Shown here: positions 6,216 to 8,349 of the stretch, in pieces | How the letters are laid out: each line of letters begins with the position of its first letter | How positions within the stretch are numbered: the first letter of the stretch is position 1 | Origin: Chlamydiota bacterium | GTDB taxonomy: Bacteria; Chlamydiota; Chlamydiia; Chlamydiales; JAJFMB01 | Direction: 5' to 3' | Assembly (NCBI GenBank): GCA_021772355.1 | Contig: JAJFMB010000259.1 | Coordinates: 1-8,349, forward strand | Length of the DNA stretch: 8,349 bases | Position numbers and translations under genes: made by a program | Notes under the pieces: generated by a model | The model's input: only the letters and a program-made list of their open reading frames with translations | Database searches by the model: none | What the model was told of the DNA's origin: nothing

Positions 6216-8349
6216 ATGAGTCGCAGGGCGTATTATTTAGCAATTGGAATATTTGTCAGCTTTATGCTGATGCTAAGCATCGCTATATTTCCCTCTTACA
6301 AAGAACTCTCTTTGATGCTCTTTTACGATCACCAATATGAGCGCGCCTATGATCGATACTTGCACTTATATGAGGAAGGGGATCGTTCTGTGTCTACCGT
6401 TATTCCCCTTGTATGGCTTATGCTAGAACATGCTGATGTCGACCGCGCGATTGACATCCTGAAAACATTTGTTGCTGCTCATCCTAACTCGATTGAGGCA
6501 AGATTGTTGCTCAGTCGTCTGTATGTGAGCGCGGATAGACCGTATGAAGACTTGATGAACCTAGAAAAGTTATATGAGCTTCAGGCATCACCTCAAATTT
6601 TGTACAGGCAAAGGGCTTTATTTGGTTACTACGGGGAGGTTGACGAAGAGATCCGCGTGTTGGAACTAATCATTAATGCCCATGGTGGAGGGGAAGCAGC
6701 TTACAGGGATCTTGCTTACTTGCATGCTTCTCAAGGACAAGTTAAAAAGGCGATCAAAGTCTTAAATAGGATGACTCAAAATCACCCTCTACACACCTTG
6801 GAGTCAAATACATTAGAGCTGTATGCACATTTACTGATCGACGAGGGGAGGGAAAAGGAGGCAGTTCAAACGATCAGTTCCTATGTATTGGCAAACCCGT
6901 CTGAAGAAAAATCTCTGCAGTTGATTTATCTACTGCTAAGAGAAGGTCTTCCTATTGAGGGGCTCAAGGTCTTCGACTTGTTAAGTCCTGAGGAACAAAA
7001 CAAACCTGCAGCCTTTAAAACTCGTATTAATTTAATGATGGCTGCTGATCAACAAGATGAGGCTTATCAGATATTACAAAGACGTTTCGAAGCAGATCGT
7101 CTACCACGTAATTTAATGGCCGATTTCCTTGATCTTGCAGTTGAAAGACAAGACCTTTCGTTAGCTGCTAAAATTATTGAAAAAAAACACCTCGCAAACA
7201 TTTCACGGATGACCATTATTCGAATGGGGGGATTAGTCGCAGAGAAAAAGGACAAGCTCTTAGCTAAGCGTGTGATGGAATTTTTAGGGGAAGATTACTT
7301 AAAAACGCGCCCTGTTATTGCAAAAACGTATGAACTAGCCTTTGTAAAGGCTTCATCCGAGGATGAAAAAGCGTTGTTACAAACACTTGATCTTGAGAGT
7401 TTGGATAGCGTTCAGAAAGCGTTGTTGGCCCACGTCTACGACACACTTGGGTTTCGCGATCAGGCAAAACAAGTTTTAGCGCAAATAGATTCTTTTCCCA
7501 CTCTTGATGATCAAACAGCATCTCGACTCACAGTATTATATATAAAAAACAATTTGATAGATAAAGGCTTGGAATTGGTCTTACAAAGACGAAGTGAAAG
7601 GGGGTTTGATCGCCCTAACATGGAGATGATGTGGTTATTGTTAATGGCGGCCAAGGGAGATAAGAAAGTCGTTGACGAGTGGATTCAATCACATCCGGGG
7701 GTAGGTAGAAAATTCCTGACGGATCTTTTTTACGCAGCCTCTGATGGGAAACAAGCCGGTGTTGCTGTAAAGGTGGCAAAAGAACTTGATGCTAGATTCC
7801 CCAGTCCGAAACATAAATTGATGCTGGGTCAAGCGTACGTCCTGAATAATCAGCCAAAAAAGGCTTTGGTGCTGTATGAAAAGATGCAGCTAAGTGGTTA
7901 TGATGTGTCATACCCCTATCTTCTCGCTTTGATTGGAGTTGCAGCCAATGAACCGGAGTATCTGCCGGAACTTCAATTAGCCATTAAAGAAGAATTAGAA
8001 GAGGGTATCCTACCGGAAGGGAAACAACGTGAACTGGGGTATGCCTTATTTGAAAAAGGATTTGATCAGGAGGCTACCGGTATTTTCTTAGCATTGGCAG
8101 GTGAAAAGCCGTATAAAAGCCCTGATGTGCAAGCATTACTAAGTCTTTGGGATAAAAAATTAACGCCGGAAAGAATCGAGTGGTTGGAGAAAAGAATCTT
8201 AGAAGAAGATGCTAAAGAGAAAGCTCTCTGGTTGCAGTATTTGCTATGGAATGATGTTCCTCAAAGTGTGATTGCCCTTGTTAGTCGAGAGGACTTGCAC
8301 AATGATAAATTGGCTGATGTGTATATCGAAGCGTTAATTAAAATGAAAT
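6216..8349 (+). CDS. Large membrane-anchored TPR-like repeat protein (3' end outside window)
   Basis: The frame is open from the ATG at 6216 to the right edge: 711 complete codons and no stop. Residues 1-5 (MSRRA) are basic and residues 6-27 (YYLAIGIFVSFMLMLSIAIF) are a clear membrane segment. No obvious signal-peptidase site follows, so it is likely an uncleaved anchor with the rest in the periplasm. The remainder looks all-helical, with degenerate tetratricopeptide-type units; the clearest are near 95-122 (ARLLLSRLYVSADRPYEDLM), 158-185 (AYRDLAYLHASQGQVKKAIK), 405-424 (AHVYDTLGFRDQAKQVLAQI), 532-558 (LMLGQAYVLNNQPKKALVLY) and 604-627 (RELGYALFEKGFDQEATGIF). Such repeats bind other proteins, and long anchored arrays act as scaffolds in envelope machines. 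A PelB-like role in exopolysaccharide export is one possibility I considered, but I see no partner genes. The start has only a modest ribosome binding site (AAGAG at 6209-6213). The function remains unassigned. Confidence 0.85.
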   Translation, partial: MSRRAYYLAIGIFVSFMLMLSIAIFPSYKELSLMLFYDHQYERAYDRYLHLYEEGDRSVSTVIPLVWLMLEHADVDRAIDILKTFVAAHPNSIEARLLLSRLYVSADRPYEDLMNLEKLYELQASPQILYRQRALFGYYGEVDEEIRVLELIINAHGGGEAAYRDLAYLHASQGQVKKAIKVLNRMTQNHPLHTLESNTLELYAHLLIDEGREKEAVQTISSYVLANPSEEKSLQLIYLLLREGLPIEGLKVFDLLSPEEQNKPAAFKTRINLMMAADQQDEAYQILQRRFEADRLPRNLMADFLDLAVERQDLSLAAKIIEKKHLANISRMTIIRMGGLVAEKKDKLLAKRVMEFLGEDYLKTRPVIAKTYELAFVKASSEDEKALLQTLDLESLDSVQKALLAHVYDTLGFRDQAKQVLAQIDSFPTLDDQTASRLTVLYIKNNLIDKGLELVLQRRSERGFDRPNMEMMWLLLMAAKGDKKVVDEWIQSHPGVGRKFLTDLFYAASDGKQAGVAVKVAKELDARFPSPKHKLMLGQAYVLNNQPKKALVLYEKMQLSGYDVSYPYLLALIGVAANEPEYLPELQLAIKEELEEGILPEGKQRELGYALFEKGFDQEATGIFLALAGEKPYKSPDVQALLSLWDKKLTPERIEWLEKRILEEDAKEKALWLQYLLWNDVPQSVIALVSREDLHNDKLADVYIEALIKMK

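Overview
The window reads as a stretch of chromosome from a member of the Chlamydiae, most likely an environmental (amoeba-associated or similar) lineage rather than Chlamydia itself. Three points support this. Glycyl-tRNA synthetase is a single chain with alpha and beta parts fused. DnaG carries the variant TOPRIM signature EGQID/DADNAG, which I recall from chlamydial primases. And glyQS and dnaG lie close together, as I recall for Chlamydia trachomatis (dnaG CT794, glyQS CT796). Base composition looks balanced with slight AT excess (judged by eye), so the genus is not resolved.

Layout, left to right. (1) 1-2952, plus: glyQS, open at the left edge and missing roughly the first 30-35 codons. 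(2) 2967-3434, minus: a SixA-like histidine phosphatase, convergent with glyQS (14 bp gap). (3) 3435-3496: a 62 bp divergent intergenic region in which two candidate sigma70-type promoters share a small palindrome at their -35 boxes; both would start transcription at or next to the start codons. (4) 3497-5275, plus: dnaG primase. (5) 5288-5692, plus: a small DCC-family (DUF393) thiol-disulfide protein whose ribosome binding site overlaps the dnaG stop codon, so the two are almost certainly one operon. (6) 5705-6040, minus: a 111-residue protein of unknown function with a strong Shine-Dalgarno and a leader that can fold. (7) 6041-6215: 175 bp divergent intergenic region. (8) 6216 to the right edge, plus: a very long membrane-anchored protein made of TPR-like helical repeats, cut off by the window end after 711 residues.

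Functionally the left two thirds is core information processing (tRNA charging and replication priming) with two small accessory enzymes interleaved. The right third is accessory and uncharacterised: an orphan small protein facing away from a large TPR scaffold that probably sits on the periplasmic side of the inner membrane. I see no RNA genes, insertion sequences, CRISPR arrays or phage signatures. The least explained parts are the 111-residue gene with its structured leader, the large TPR protein, and the compact sixA/dnaG divergent promoter.
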